From NCBI RefSeq assembly GCF_023369855.1, contig NZ_JAMBPP010000005.1:248001-312000 (forward strand): DNA of 64,000 nt, in the 5' to 3' direction. The notes beneath the pieces were generated by a model. That model was given only the letters and a program-made list of their open reading frames with translations. It searched no databases and had not been told where the DNA came from. Numbering within the stretch: the stretch's first letter is position 1; every line of letters starts with the position of its first letter. Positions 48,432 through 56,968 of the stretch are shown here, in pieces. The DNA comes from Actinotalea alkalitolerans. GTDB taxonomy: Bacteria; Actinomycetota; Actinomycetes; Actinomycetales; Cellulomonadaceae. Position numbers and translations under genes: made by a program.

Positions 48432-49133
48432 GTGCCGGACAACACGCTGACCTGCCGCTCGTGCGGCGGTACCGGGAAGATGCTCGGCAACCCCGATGCC
48501 GTGTCGTGGTGCGGGGTGTGCGGCGGGCAGGGGTGGGTGCCGCGGGGGCGTGTCGGGGGATCGCGCAGCAGGCCTGCGCCGAGCGGTCTGGCCTTCGTGC
48601 TGGGCCTGCTGTTCCTGCTGACCCTGGTCGCCGTCCCGTTCGTCGCCCTGGTCATCGTCCTCGACTGGTTCAAGGTGCTCGTCGCACCCGTGCGGTCGCT
48701 GCTCGAGGCGGTTCCCGGCTCGGCGGTGGTGACGGCCCCGGGGGGTCAGGGCGAGCCGCTCACCGTGACCCTGGCCACCGCCCTGCTGCTCGTGGTCGTG
48801 CTGATCACGGTGAGCGTCGTGCACTGGCGTGCGGTGCGGTCCTCGTCCAGCAGGGCCGGGGACTGGAAGGCACGCGGGATCGGGTGGGTGTTCGCCCTGA
48901 TCCTGGTGATCGCCCTGCCCTTGCTGCTCACGGTCTACGCCGTCGCCTCAGGTGCCGACCTCGAGCAGGAGATTCCTCCGCCCGGGCTGACCCACTGGGG
49001 GTTCTTCGTCGGCGTGGCGGTCCTCGTCCTGCTCGTCGGGTTCCTGTTCACCGGTCGGCGCTTCGTGAAGAACGCCGACCGGGTGTGGCGCCGGGAGGTC
49101 TCAGCCCCCGGTCATCACCAGGACCCACGGTGA
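48432..49133 (+). CDS. zinc-ribbon membrane protein
   Basis: A 233-aa protein starting with a DnaJ-like zinc ribbon (TCRSCGGTGKM and WCGVCGGQGWV, two CxxCxGxG motifs within residues 8-36), then three to four membrane helices. No named family beyond the ribbon. GGAGGAG lies 7 nt before the GTG; TAGTTT at 48401 may be the -10. Its last 33 nt overlap the convergent GH18-like gene. Confidence 0.7.
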   Translation: MPDNTLTCRSCGGTGKMLGNPDAVSWCGVCGGQGWVPRGRVGGSRSRPAPSGLAFVLGLLFLLTLVAVPFVALVIVLDWFKVLVAPVRSLLEAVPGSAVVTAPGGQGEPLTVTLATALLLVVVLITVSVVHWRAVRSSSSRAGDWKARGIGWVFALILVIALPLLLTVYAVASGADLEQEIPPPGLTHWGFFVGVAVLVLLVGFLFTGRRFVKNADRVWRREVSAPGHHQDPR

Positions 49134-50657
49134 CCCGCCGGCGATCGCGACCCCGGGCTCCTGCCCCTGGGACCACCACTTGGCCTCGTAGGGGACCTGG
49201 TCCAGCAGCACACGGGTGCCCGCCTGGTAGACCTCCTCGGGGTCCCACTCGGGGTAGCTGCCCGCGGGCAGGGTCGGCAGGGGGGCCGGGGTGTCACCGG
49301 GCATCACGGGCCCGATGAGGGTCCACGGGGAGTCCTTGGCGTTGCTGACGGGGGTGTCGGGGGCGAAGCCGCTGGTCCAGTACCAGGCCTCGAAGACCTG
49401 CTGGCGCCACACGATCTTCGTCCCGGCGGGGTAGGTGCCCAGCGGGTCCCAGATCGGGAACGGGCTGGTCTCGGGGTCGTCGACCACCACGGCGGTGCGG
49501 TCGGGGACCGGCGTCGGGTCCTCGGAGGGCGTCGGGGAGGGGGCGGTGATGCGCTGCGCGGACGCGAGGTCGGCGGCCAGCACCTCGGCGAACCGACCGG
49601 CGCCCTGGTCGATGCCGCTGCAGCCGGTCTGCACCACGGTCAGCACCTTGGGCAGCGGGTGGCTGCACGTGGAGTCCCGGTTGAGGGACCACATGGACAC
49701 CTGGCCCACTCCCTGGGCACGGGCGAACTCGTTGACGACCTCGGCGTCGGCGAGGGTGAACCGCTCGGCGGCGATGTCGCTCTGGCCGATCATCGGGGTG
49801 ATGCCGACCTTGGCCCACGCGTCGGCGTCGTCCAGGGGCTGACCGGTGCGGGTGTACGCGTCCTGCACCTGGGCCTGGAGCGCGGTGGAGGCCTGCAGCA
49901 CGACGTCGGCCAGCGGGTCGTCGGGGGTGGTGACCACGTTGAAGTCCATCGTCATGCCGTTGACGCCCGCGACGTCGACCCCGGCGGCGAGCATCCCTGC
50001 CAGGACGGCGACGCCCTGGTCGGTCAGGCCGGTGGGCGCGACCGGGAGGGTCAGCCACACCGCGAGGCTGCTGCCCTGCTCGAGCGCGTCGTCCTGGAGG
50101 GCCCTGACGGCCTGCGCGCGTCGCTCGTTCGCCGCGGTGTCGTCCAGGGCGGGACCCTCGATGTCCAGGTCGATGCTGGTCAGCTCGTACCGGTCCACGA
50201 CGGCGCCGTACGCCTCGCGCAGGTCGTCGAGGTCGGTGCAGACCGTGGCGAGCTCGTCGTTCAGCGCGCCGCCGAAGGAGACGCGCGCGTCCCCACCGGT
50301 GAGTCGCAGCTGCGAGACCCGGCGGTCGAGCTCGATCTCCGACGCGGCCTCGTCCAGGGTGTAGTACCCGCCCCAGCTGGGGGTGCAGCGGTCCTGGGTG
50401 TCAGCCACCACGAAGGACAGGATGACGCTCGCCTGGGCCGGGCCCTCGGGGGTCTCGAAGGGGTAGGGCGGCCAGGCGGTGACGTCGACGTACGCGGCGA
50501 AGGTCGCCTGCTCGGGGACCACGGCCTGCGTGACGGCCTCGGAGACCGACCGGTACCCGCCCCACACGACGGCGGAGGCGCAGAGCAGCACCACGCCGAC
50601 CCGCAGGAGCGAGATCCGCATCCGGGGCGGGCGGGGTGCGTCGAGAGCGGTGGTCAT
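49101..50657 (-). CDS. GH18-like chitinase-fold protein with two chitin-binding-type modules
   Basis: A 518-aa exported protein. One N-terminal helix (about 15-33) acts as a signal or anchor. The GH18-type barrel begins FAAYVDVTAWPPYPF and holds the catalytic-type motif SIDLDIEG (Asp163, Asp165, Glu167), so the DxDxE core is intact. After a Pro/Thr linker come two CBM5/12-like units, FPIWDPLGTYPAGTKIVW and YPEWDPEEVYQAGTRVLL, each with W/Y residues for chitin or related glycans. It lies 76 nt after the GT2 synthase gene and is probably part of the same operon. Confidence 0.82.
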   Translation of the reverse strand: MTTALDAPRPPRMRISLLRVGVVLLCASAVVWGGYRSVSEAVTQAVVPEQATFAAYVDVTAWPPYPFETPEGPAQASVILSFVVADTQDRCTPSWGGYYTLDEAASEIELDRRVSQLRLTGGDARVSFGGALNDELATVCTDLDDLREAYGAVVDRYELTSIDLDIEGPALDDTAANERRAQAVRALQDDALEQGSSLAVWLTLPVAPTGLTDQGVAVLAGMLAAGVDVAGVNGMTMDFNVVTTPDDPLADVVLQASTALQAQVQDAYTRTGQPLDDADAWAKVGITPMIGQSDIAAERFTLADAEVVNEFARAQGVGQVSMWSLNRDSTCSHPLPKVLTVVQTGCSGIDQGAGRFAEVLAADLASAQRITAPSPTPSEDPTPVPDRTAVVVDDPETSPFPIWDPLGTYPAGTKIVWRQQVFEAWYWTSGFAPDTPVSNAKDSPWTLIGPVMPGDTPAPLPTLPAGSYPEWDPEEVYQAGTRVLLDQVPYEAKWWSQGQEPGVAIAGGSPWVLVMTGG

Positions 50658-50733
50658 CGGGGTGTCCTGGTCCTGGTGGAGGGGGCGGTCGTCCCGGTAC
50701 GGGCCGGGTGGTCGGCGCGGGTGCCGGTCATGG

Positions 50734-53208
50734 TCAGGTCCGCTGACGTGCGCGGGTGTCTCCGCGTCGTGGCAGCGGGACGTCGGTGACGGTCACGGTC
50801 GAGCGGCCTTCGACGGTGCCCTGGTGGTCGGGCCCGAAGTACAGCACCGACTCCCAGTCGGGCTCGGGCGGGGGCGAGCCGGCCTTATCTCGGCGGCCAC
50901 GGTCGGGGGCCTTCGCGGGGACCTGGATCCACCGCACGAACCCGAGCAGCACGTCGACGATCGAGTTGCGGATCCCGATGAACGCCGCGATGGCGTAGCA
51001 GGTGAGCGTCCCGTTGACCGCGGCGAAGGCACCGTTGGTCCAGTTCTGGACCAGGATGTCGTTGAACAGCGTGTAGAAGGAGAAGCCGGCGATCAGGTAC
51101 GCGGCCAGCACGTACAGGGCCGGGGCGGCCGTCCGGTCCTTGACCTTGGGCGTCCGGGCGAAGGCGATCTTGGACTTGGCGGCGGCCTGCTGCAGGGACT
51201 TCAGGGTCCCGGCGAGGTTCACCGGCAGGAGCACCAGGTTGAACGCGTAGACGCGGAACACGTCGGTGCGCTTGTAGCCGAGCTTCTTGAAGTCCGAGCT
51301 CATCGCCAGGAAGTAGGGCAGGGCCGCGGCCAGGATGATCGGGCTGAGCAGCTGGTCGTCGAAGGGGAAGACCAGCAGGAAGACCAGCCCGACGCTGGCC
51401 CAGCAGATCGAGGCCATGTAGTTGAGGCGCAGCGCGACGGCCGCGCGGCGGACACGGGTGCCGCTGCGTCGCTGCGCGCGGGCGTAGCGCCAGAACTTGG
51501 GGGCGATCAGCAGCCCGCCGTTGGCCCACCGTGCGCGCTGCACCACGAGCGAGCCGAAGTCCGGTGGGGTCGCGCTGTAGCTCAGCCGCTCGGGGTAGTT
51601 GAACAGCGTCCACCCGTGGGCGATGAGGTCGATGCTCGACTCGGTGTCCTCGATGACCGTGCGGTCCTGGACGTACCGCCGGACCTCCTGGCCGCCGACG
51701 AAGGAGACCTCGACGATGTCGTCCAGGGCGATCTTGCGGATCACCGCGTTGGCACCCACCCAGAACGTCGCCCCGAAGTAGGTGAGTCCCTGGTGCAGGA
51801 TGTGCTGGATGTCGGTGGTGGCCCCGGCGATGCGCTCGAGACGGGTGCTCGCGCCCCGGAAGGCCGCGTACGGGGTCTGGGTCACCGCGATGCGTTCGTT
51901 GCCGGGCAGCTCGAGGTGGTGCACCAGGCGCAGGCAGTACTCGCGCAGCAGCACGCTGTCCGCGTCGAGGGTCAGCAGGTAGTCGCTGTCCGGGATGAGG
52001 ATGCCGTCGGGGTCCTCGGTGTCGCGCAGCACGAGGCCCTTGCGGGTCTCGATCTGGCGGACGGTGCGCCCCATCAGGCCGATGTAGGCGTTGAGGTTCA
52101 TCGCCTTGTTGGCGTCGTGGGGCAGGTGCGCGTAGGTCTTGCGCTCGAAGGACGAGATCTCGGCCTGGAACGTCCAGACGAGTCGACGGCACAGCTGGCT
52201 GAGGCGTTCGGCGGGGACCTGCGCCTTCTCGTCGAGTGCCGCGAACAGCGCCTTGGCGGTGATCTCGAAGTCGCCCGCGAGCCCGCCGAGCACCTCCTCG
52301 GCGAGGAAGTCCTCGGCGCCCGAGGTACGCGGGTAGCCGTCCGCCTGCTCGCGCAGCCACCGGCCGGCCCACACGAAGTCCAGGGCCAGCGAACGCAGGG
52401 CGTCGTTCGTGCTGGGCCCGCCGGCCAGTGCCGCGGCCTCGTGCACGATGAGCGAGGCCGAGAACCGCTCGTAGGGGCCGCTCATCAGCGCCATGGTCTC
52501 GGCGGGCAGCGCCCGGCAGCCGGCGAGGCTCTCCGCGGCGGCCGGGTCGGTCGGGTTCGGCGGGTCGTCGAGCAGCAGCACGATGCGCATGCCGGGGTAC
52601 TCCTGCAGCGCGGCGGAGAGCAGCGTCGCGCGGACGACGGCCGGCTCCTCGCAGTAGGACGGCACGAGGACGGTCAGGCTGGGGCGGGAGTCGGTGAGGA
52701 ACGCGTCGATCTCGGCCCGGGGCACCCGCACGTGCCCGCGGGACCGGTACAACGCCCCCTGCCGGGCGAGCAGGTACATCAGGGCGGAGAAGGTCAGGAA
52801 GGTCATGACCACGACGTAGGCGATGGTCTGCGCGACGAACCGGCTGTCGTGGATCCCGTTGTCGATGAACTCCGAGACCACGGTCCGAGCGATGTAGGCG
52901 ATCCATGCCGCGACGGTGGCGGTGATCGCGAGCCCACCCATCCAGGTCGCGAGCTGGCTCGCCGGCTGGTCCATCACGGGAAGCGGGGGGCGGGGGCGCT
53001 CGGCGCCCCACTGCCGTCGTGGGCGCTTGCCCGGTGACGCAGGTTCGGTGGCCGAGGTCGGGGGCGTGCGGTGTCCCGGGCCGGTCGCGTCGAGCCCGGC
53101 CTGCGTGGGCAGCGAGGTGCCCTGGGTACCGCCTTCGAGCACTGCTGTCGCTGGTCCGGTGTGGTCCGAGACCTGAACCTCGTCACCGTCGCGGTGGTCG
53201 ACCTTCAC
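50734..53208 (-). CDS. membrane GT2 processive glycosyltransferase (cellulose/chitin synthase-like)
   Basis: An 824-aa synthase. A Pro/Arg-rich N-terminus (1-80) precedes two membrane helices (about 87-150). The GT2 domain contains VLVPSYCEEPAVVR, the metal-binding LDADS (Asp415/417), IEDTESS (TED-type acid, about 522) and VQRARW (QxxRW, about 557-561). Five further helices and a cytoplasmic tail follow. These features mark a processive enzyme that makes and exports a beta-linked polysaccharide; no PilZ or BcsB partner is seen. GAGGGG lies about 8 nt before the GTG. The next gene is GH18-like, suggesting a GlcNAc-containing product, by inference. Confidence 0.85.
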   Translation of the reverse strand: MKVDHRDGDEVQVSDHTGPATAVLEGGTQGTSLPTQAGLDATGPGHRTPPTSATEPASPGKRPRRQWGAERPRPPLPVMDQPASQLATWMGGLAITATVAAWIAYIARTVVSEFIDNGIHDSRFVAQTIAYVVVMTFLTFSALMYLLARQGALYRSRGHVRVPRAEIDAFLTDSRPSLTVLVPSYCEEPAVVRATLLSAALQEYPGMRIVLLLDDPPNPTDPAAAESLAGCRALPAETMALMSGPYERFSASLIVHEAAALAGGPSTNDALRSLALDFVWAGRWLREQADGYPRTSGAEDFLAEEVLGGLAGDFEITAKALFAALDEKAQVPAERLSQLCRRLVWTFQAEISSFERKTYAHLPHDANKAMNLNAYIGLMGRTVRQIETRKGLVLRDTEDPDGILIPDSDYLLTLDADSVLLREYCLRLVHHLELPGNERIAVTQTPYAAFRGASTRLERIAGATTDIQHILHQGLTYFGATFWVGANAVIRKIALDDIVEVSFVGGQEVRRYVQDRTVIEDTESSIDLIAHGWTLFNYPERLSYSATPPDFGSLVVQRARWANGGLLIAPKFWRYARAQRRSGTRVRRAAVALRLNYMASICWASVGLVFLLVFPFDDQLLSPIILAAALPYFLAMSSDFKKLGYKRTDVFRVYAFNLVLLPVNLAGTLKSLQQAAAKSKIAFARTPKVKDRTAAPALYVLAAYLIAGFSFYTLFNDILVQNWTNGAFAAVNGTLTCYAIAAFIGIRNSIVDVLLGFVRWIQVPAKAPDRGRRDKAGSPPPEPDWESVLYFGPDHQGTVEGRSTVTVTDVPLPRRGDTRARQRT

Positions 53209-53230
53209 CCGTCACCCCTCATCGTTCGTT

Positions 53231-53245
53231 GATGGTTGAACCATC
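53231..53245. promoter_or_regulatory. palindrome upstream of the GT2 synthase
   Basis: GATGGTT-G-AACCATC, 7-bp arms, 22 nt before the GTG at 53208. A regulator site is possible. Confidence 0.35.
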
Positions 53246-53309
53246 GACGGGGGTTCCGGGGGAACTTGACCTGTTTGTCGGGTGAAAGGCCGGGTCGACC
53301 GGGTGAAGA

Positions 53310-53939
53310 TCAGTCGGTCGAGCCCGTGGCCGGCCTGCCCCGTGCCAGCACCGCGACGAGGAAGTCCTGGCTCCCGGTGAACGGTCGCAGGTCCCACGTC
53401 GACAGGGCGATCTCGAGGTGCAGACCTGCGGTCACCACGTCGGCGAAGAAGGCGTCGAAGTCGTAGCCACGGCCCGCGCCGAACCCGACCACGAGCCGTC
53501 CGTCCTCCGCCAGGTGCGCTGCCAGGCGCCGCAGCACCTCGACCTCGGTGCCGGCAGCCAGGAAGGTCAGGACGTTGCCCGCGCACACGATCGCGTCGAA
53601 CGGCTCGACCACCCCGGCGGCGGGGAGGTCGAGCTCGGCGAGGTCGCCCACGTGCCAGTCGCCCGCTGGATGGTCCTGACGCGCGGCCTCGACGAGCACC
53701 GGGTCGACGTCGACCCCCACCACGGCGTGCCCGCGCGCGGCGAGCTCCCCGCCGACCCGCCCGGGCCCGCATCCCGCATCGAGCACCCGCGAGCCGCGCG
53801 GGAGCATCGCGTCGATCATCCGTGCTTCGCCCGCGAGGTCCGCGCCGTCGGCCGCCATGGCGCGGAAGCGCTCGACGTACCAGTGGGAGTGCCCGGGGTT
53901 CGACTGCGTCTTGGCTTCCCACTTCGTGATCGCTCGCAT
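53310..53939 (-). CDS. class I SAM-dependent methyltransferase
   Basis: A 209-aa Rossmann methyltransferase. VLDAGCGPGRVGGELAARG is the SAM-binding motif I, VVGVDVDPVLVEAA gives the acidic ribose-binding residue, and FDAIVCAGNVLTFL is motif IV/post I. The substrate is unknown; N-terminal KWEAKTQSNPGHSHWYVERF is typical of a group annotated only as class I. TAGCGT ends 6 nt before the ATG. Confidence 0.85.
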   Translation of the reverse strand: MRAITKWEAKTQSNPGHSHWYVERFRAMAADGADLAGEARMIDAMLPRGSRVLDAGCGPGRVGGELAARGHAVVGVDVDPVLVEAARQDHPAGDWHVGDLAELDLPAAGVVEPFDAIVCAGNVLTFLAAGTEVEVLRRLAAHLAEDGRLVVGFGAGRGYDFDAFFADVVTAGLHLEIALSTWDLRPFTGSQDFLVAVLARGRPATGSTD

Positions 53940-53945
53940 GCCCCG

Positions 53946-53951
53946 ACGCTA
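53946..53951 (-). promoter_or_regulatory. -10 element of methyltransferase gene
   Basis: TAGCGT, spacer CGGGGC, then the ATG at 53939. Confidence 0.5.
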
Positions 53952-54014
53952 CTGCGCGCCGGGACGGCCGGGACAGCCGGCCCACCGGCAGGGGGCTCCC
54001 GGCGGACGGCGCGC

Positions 54015-54857
54015 TCAGGCGTCGGGCGAATGGTGGTCGAAGTTTGCCTCGCCCACCCTCCAGTACCCCGTCATCTGGACGCTGTCGCGGTCCATCCCGC
54101 GCTCGTCGCGCAGCGTCCGCCGGATGGCGCGAACGGTCGCAGCCTCGGCACCGGCCCACGCCCAGCCAGGTCCGGTCGGCAAGGTCAGGGTGGCGACGGC
54201 GTCGGCCAGGAGGGTCACGGTCCCGGCCGGCGCGTCACGCCGGTACAGCCAGGTGACCTCGGTCCGGGCATCGGACCGCAGGTCGATCTCGTCGCCGGGC
54301 CCGCCGACCTCGACGAACGCGTGGGCGGTGGTCGACGCCGGGAGGAGGTCGAGCCAGTTCGCCAGAGCGGGCAGGCCGGTCTCGTCGGCGGCAAGCAGGT
54401 ACCAGGCGCGGTCCAGGGGAGGCAGGGCCGAGCCCCTCGGGCCGAGCACGCCGAGCCGCTGGCCGGGACGGGCCCCCGCCGCCCATCGACCGGCCGGGCC
54501 GTGGGGGTGCAGCACCATGTCGATGACCAGCGCGCCGGGCTCGACGTGACCCCGCACGGTGTAGTCGCGGTAGAGCAGGGCCGGGTCGTCGTGGTTGACC
54601 CACCGTCCGCCGTCGACGACGGGGAGCCTCGGCTCACCGTGCGGGTCGTGGGGGAAGAAGACCTTGACGTGGTCAGCCGGTCCCGGCGCGTCGAACCCGG
54701 CGAGGTCGGGCCCGCCGAGGACGACGCGTCGCAGGCTCGGGGTGAGGTCCTCGACGCGGTGCACGGTGAGCGAGCGGGCGACGAGCTCGTGGGAGACACG
54801 ACGAAGGGTCGCGGGTGCTGCGGGGGTCGCAGGTGCCGGGGCTGCGGGCTGGGGCAT
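54015..54857 (-). CDS. siderophore-interacting protein (NADPH/FAD ferric-siderophore reductase)
   Basis: A 280-aa ViuB/SIP-type flavoprotein that reduces ferric siderophore and frees iron in the cytoplasm. RDYTVRGHVEPGALVIDMVLH contains the FAD-binding RxYT, followed by GPAGRWAAGARPG and AWYLLAADETGLPAL. The C-terminal GYWRVGEANFDHHSP is characteristic of the family. GGAG lies 5 nt before the ATG at 54857. It is divergent from the siderophore transporter operon and shares its iron box. Confidence 0.9.
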   Translation of the reverse strand: MPQPAAPAPATPAAPATLRRVSHELVARSLTVHRVEDLTPSLRRVVLGGPDLAGFDAPGPADHVKVFFPHDPHGEPRLPVVDGGRWVNHDDPALLYRDYTVRGHVEPGALVIDMVLHPHGPAGRWAAGARPGQRLGVLGPRGSALPPLDRAWYLLAADETGLPALANWLDLLPASTTAHAFVEVGGPGDEIDLRSDARTEVTWLYRRDAPAGTVTLLADAVATLTLPTGPGWAWAGAEAATVRAIRRTLRDERGMDRDSVQMTGYWRVGEANFDHHSPDA

Positions 54858-54899
54858 GGGACTCCGTCCGAGGCGGGTGCAGACCGCGGTGGCCTGAAG

Positions 54900-54922
54900 T
54901 AGGTAAGGATAGGCTAACCTAC
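54900..54922. promoter_or_regulatory. DtxR/IdeR/DmdR-type iron box
   Basis: TAGGTAAGGATAGGCTAACC within this interval matches the consensus TTAGGTTAGGCTAACCTAA closely on its right half, with a second overlapping left half. Candidate -10 elements of both divergent promoters (TAGGCT or TAACCT on plus, TATCCT on minus) lie inside it, so iron-loaded repressor would silence both sides. Confidence 0.75.
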
Positions 54923-54957
54923 GGATCTCTTGCTGGCCCTGAACCGATCGGAGACCC

Positions 54958-55935
54958 ATGACCTCCCCCTGGCGCCGCACCACGGCAGCCGCCACCGCCA
55001 CCGTCCTGCTCGCAGCCCTGACCGCCTGCGCCACAGCAGAGGCGCCCACCGAGCAGACGCCGGCCCCCGAGTCAGGCGCAACCCTCGCCCCGAGCGAGGT
55101 CACCGTCACCCACGCGCAGGGCGAGACAACGGTCCCGTTGACCCCCCAGGTCGTGCTGACCTTCGACCTGGCCAGCCTCGACACGCTCGCCACACTCGGG
55201 GTCGACGTCGCAGGGGTGCCCAAGTCCAACCTGCCCGGGGCGCTCGCGGCCTACGACACCGACGAGTACCTCGACATCGGCACCCTGTTCGAGCCCGACT
55301 ACGAGGCCGTCAACGCCGCCGAGCCCGACCTGATCATCGTCGCCGGACGCTCGGCCGAGGCGCTCCCCGAGCTCACCAAGATCGCCCCCACCATCGACCT
55401 GAGCAACGACTGGGCCGACTTCCGCGGCAGCATCGAGACCAACGCCGAGGTCCTGGGCCAGATCTTCGACCTCGAGGAGGACGTCGCCGCGCTCGTCGAC
55501 CAGCTCGACACCGACATCCGGGCCGCACGCGAGGTGACGGCCGAGGCCGGAACCGGGCTGATCGTGATGACCGCAGGCGGCGAGGTCACCGCCTACGGCC
55601 CGGGCTCACGGTTCGGCTTCGTCCACGACGAGCTCGGGCTCACCCCGGCCGTCGAGGACGTCGAGGAGGCGACCCACGGTGAGGCCGTGAGCTTCGAGTT
55701 CCTCGCCGAGACCAACCCCGACTGGTTCGTCGTCGTCGACCGCGACGCGGCCATCGGCGAGAGCGGTGCCGCAGCGGCCCAGGTCCTGGACAACGAGCTC
55801 GTCGCCCAGACCACCGCCTGGCAGGACGACCAGCTCTACTACGCCGACCCGGTCGACTGGTACATCATCAACGGCGGCCTGGGCACCCTGTCCCGCATCG
55901 TCGCGTCGGTGACCGACGCGCTCGGCGGGCGCTGA
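54958..55935 (+). CDS. siderophore ABC transporter substrate-binding lipoprotein (FatB/CeuA-like)
   Basis: A 325-aa class III solute-binding lipoprotein. Lipobox AALTACATA (Cys near 23), then two lobes joined by a long helix: VVLTFDLASLDTLATLGVDV, PDLIIVAGRSAEALPELTK and WFVVVDRDAAIGESG. These are typical of FatB/CeuE-like proteins that bind catecholate or petrobactin-type ferric siderophores. GGAG lies 5 nt before the ATG. It is the first gene of a four-gene import operon behind an iron box. Confidence 0.9.
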   Translation: MTSPWRRTTAAATATVLLAALTACATAEAPTEQTPAPESGATLAPSEVTVTHAQGETTVPLTPQVVLTFDLASLDTLATLGVDVAGVPKSNLPGALAAYDTDEYLDIGTLFEPDYEAVNAAEPDLIIVAGRSAEALPELTKIAPTIDLSNDWADFRGSIETNAEVLGQIFDLEEDVAALVDQLDTDIRAAREVTAEAGTGLIVMTAGGEVTAYGPGSRFGFVHDELGLTPAVEDVEEATHGEAVSFEFLAETNPDWFVVVDRDAAIGESGAAAAQVLDNELVAQTTAWQDDQLYYADPVDWYIINGGLGTLSRIVASVTDALGGR

Positions 55936-55942
55936 CCCGCAC

Positions 55943-56968
55943 GTGAGCACCCTCACGCCGCGGGCCACCACGCCCACCCGGACGCCGTCGACCCCACCGC
56001 GGGCCCGTCGGCGACCGCCGCTGGGCGTGGTGGTCGCAGCGGTCGGCGTGCTGGCCGTGGTGAGCCTCTTCGTCGGGGTCAGCACCGTCACCCCGGCCAC
56101 GCTCCTCGCGCAGGACGCGCAGGCCCTGCTCGTGCTGCTGGTCTCCCGGCTGCCGCGCACCCTGGCCGTGCTGCTCGCCGGTGCGGCCATGGCGGTCGCC
56201 GGGATGATCATGCAGATGCTGGCCCGCAACCGGTTCGTCGAACCGTCCACCGCGGGCACCGTCGAGTCCGCGGTGCTCGGCATCCTCGTGGTCACCGTGC
56301 TGTCCCCGGGCGCGCCGCTGATGGTCAAGATGCTCGTGGCCAGCACCTTCGCCCTGGCCGGTACTGCGCTCTTCCTGCGCCTGCTGGCCTTCGTCCCGCT
56401 GCGCTCGGTGCTCGTGGTGCCGCTGGTCGGCCTCATGCTCGGCGGCGTGATCGGAGCCGTCACCACCTTCTTCGCCTACCGCCTGGACCTGCTCCAGTCG
56501 CTGGCCTCCTGGACCACGGGCGACTTCTCCGGAGTGCTGCGCGGACGCTACGAGCTGCTCTGGATCACCCTGGCCCTGACCGTCGTCGCGTACCTCGCTG
56601 CCGACCGCTTCACCCTCGCCGGCATGGGGTCGGACCTGACCACCAACCTGGGGATGAGCTACCGCACCGTGATGACCCTGGGCCTGGTCATCGTCTCGAT
56701 GGTCAGTGCCGTGGTGGTCGTGACCGTCGGGGTGATCCCCTTCCTGGGCCTGGTCGTGCCCAACGTGGTGTCCCTGATGCTCGGGGACAACATGCGCCGC
56801 ACCGCCCCCTGGGTCGCGGTGCTCGGCGCGGGCTTCGTGCTCGTCTGCGACCTCGTCGGGCGGGTCGTGCGCCACCCCTACGAGGTGCCGGTGGGCGTGG
56901 TCGTCGGCGTCGTGGGCAGCGCGCTGTTCCTGGCCCTCCTGCTGCGTCGGGGCTCTCGTGCCGCCTGA
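55943..56968 (+). CDS. FecCD-type siderophore permease 1
   Basis: A 341-aa BtuC/FecCD permease with nine to ten helices. LPRTLAVLLAGAAMAVAGMIMQMLARN is the family entry motif, visible here in part as RLPRTLAVLLAGAAMAVAG, and GVIPFLGLVVPNVVSLMLG is the cytoplasmic coupling region (G-[FL]-[IV]-GL-[IV]-xP). A 7-nt gap follows the binding protein gene, and its 3' end overlaps the second permease by 11 nt. Confidence 0.9.
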   Translation: MSTLTPRATTPTRTPSTPPRARRRPPLGVVVAAVGVLAVVSLFVGVSTVTPATLLAQDAQALLVLLVSRLPRTLAVLLAGAAMAVAGMIMQMLARNRFVEPSTAGTVESAVLGILVVTVLSPGAPLMVKMLVASTFALAGTALFLRLLAFVPLRSVLVVPLVGLMLGGVIGAVTTFFAYRLDLLQSLASWTTGDFSGVLRGRYELLWITLALTVVAYLAADRFTLAGMGSDLTTNLGMSYRTVMTLGLVIVSMVSAVVVVTVGVIPFLGLVVPNVVSLMLGDNMRRTAPWVAVLGAGFVLVCDLVGRVVRHPYEVPVGVVVGVVGSALFLALLLRRGSRAA

